Positions 63,578 to 64,000 of a DNA stretch of 64,000 bases are shown in pieces (positions within the stretch are counted from its first letter, which is position 1; the number at the start of each line of letters is the position of its first letter). The notes beneath the pieces were generated by a model, which was not told the origin of the DNA, did no database searches, and saw only the letters and a list, made by a program, of their open reading frames with translations. Made by a program: the position numbers and the translations under genes. This DNA is from Thermoguttaceae bacterium (GTDB taxonomy: Bacteria; Planctomycetota; Planctomycetia; Pirellulales; Thermoguttaceae): NCBI GenBank assembly GCA_029975295.1, contig JARKPK010000052.1, positions 1-64,000 on the forward strand. The letters run 5' to 3'.

Positions 63578-64000
63578 ATGGTCGCATTCATCGGTGGGCG
63601 GACTGTGTTCCGTGCGGCGATGGCGTTGTTCGTGGGGGTCGCGGCCGCAGGATTGTTGCTGCCGGCCGCCGTGCAAGCGCAGGGGATTCTTGTCGATGGC
63701 GACGGCATGTTGGTTCTGCCGCCCGATTCCGAGGCGAGCCGATTCGACGCCGACCAATTGGAACGCCGCGGCATGGATGGCCTGCGCGAAATTCTCGACG
63801 AACTGTTGCCCGACACGGCGGCCCCGGCGGTTTTGCAAACGCCCGTTTCGCAGGTGAATGATCTGATCTCGCAGTTGAGCCACGACCAATTTCGCGTTCG
63901 CCAGTCGGCTATGGAGCGATTGCGCGACGTGGGCGAAGGCGCCCGGCCGTTGTTGATGCGGGCGGCCAAAAGCGAAAACGCCGAAGTCAGTTGGCGCGCC
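63578..64000 (+). CDS. Secreted HEAT-repeat protein, truncated by the window edge
   Basis: 141 codons are open to the last base of the window, so the C-terminus is missing. GGAG lies five bases before the ATG. A Sec signal peptide is clear (AMALFVGVAAAGLLLPAAVQAQG, cleaved after about residue 35). From about residue 97, LISQLSHDQFRVRQSAMERL followed by RDVGEGARPLLMRAAKSENAEV is the alternating helix pattern of planctomycete HEAT/YTV-type repeats, in which each unit reads roughly LsdddFevReaAerrLvelG. Such proteins are envelope scaffolds of unknown role. Confidence 0.75.
   Translation, partial: MVAFIGGRTVFRAAMALFVGVAAAGLLLPAAVQAQGILVDGDGMLVLPPDSEASRFDADQLERRGMDGLREILDELLPDTAAPAVLQTPVSQVNDLISQLSHDQFRVRQSAMERLRDVGEGARPLLMRAAKSENAEVSWRA

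Overview
The window is a GC-rich bacterial chromosome segment, most likely from a planctomycete. This rests on the gene repertoire and was not tested by search. The indicators are a PEP-CTERM-tailed secreted subtilase, an ECF sigma factor translationally coupled to a FecR/LamG membrane protein, Tat- and Sec-exported carbohydrate-type enzymes, a very long P/Q/N/G/S-rich membrane protein, and a truncated secreted protein with a planctomycete-style HEAT repeat. No rRNA, tRNA, CRISPR array, insertion sequence or phage gene was recognised.

Layout. 0.1-5.7 kb (minus): three linked export genes, a GAF-HlyD membrane protein, a secreted HlyD adaptor and an M50 peptidase-HlyD fusion, with a candidate promoter at 5.95 kb. 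6.3-8.2 kb: a polytopic membrane protein and a histidine phosphatase. 8.3-22.5 kb: a secreted, carbohydrate-flavoured region. It has two divergently transcribed, Tat-exported FucI/AraA-like paralogues, an ECF sigma factor with its coupled FecR-LamG protein, a double FAD oxidoreductase with an inserted discoidin-like domain, and a 1299-residue glycoside-hydrolase-like protein. 22.9-29.9 kb (minus): the metabolic centrepiece, an hdrC-hdrB-hdrA-mvhD-mvhG-mvhA operon. It encodes a complete heterodisulfide-reductase-type electron-bifurcating module and a group 3c-type [NiFe] hydrogenase, with intact metal ligands. 30.2-36.8 kb: an OprB-type porin, a glutamine amidotransferase (PabA/TrpG), an orphan FliN/FliY-like protein and the PEP-CTERM subtilase.

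36.9-53.9 kb: a second envelope and export region. On the minus strand it holds a MacA-like adaptor, a LolD/MacB-type ATPase, two FtsX-type permeases, an MMPL/RND transporter and the low-complexity protein. Divergently on the plus strand are another HlyD adaptor and a secreted terpene-cyclase-fold repeat protein. The divergent intergenic region holds a minus-strand terminator and a possible structured RNA. 53.9-64 kb: a di-haem cytochrome c peroxidase lipoprotein, a PilZ protein with intact c-di-GMP motifs, a double-domain M16 peptidase, pyruvate phosphate dikinase with a clear promoter and terminator, and the start of a secreted HEAT-repeat protein.

Together the genes suggest an organism with an elaborate envelope that degrades exported polysaccharides. 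It also seems to have an anaerobic, H2-linked side: Hdr-Mvh bifurcation, and PPDK for PPi-linked glycolysis or gluconeogenesis. Start codons were chosen from Shine-Dalgarno position and signal peptides. Promoters, operators and RNA elements are predictions read by eye.
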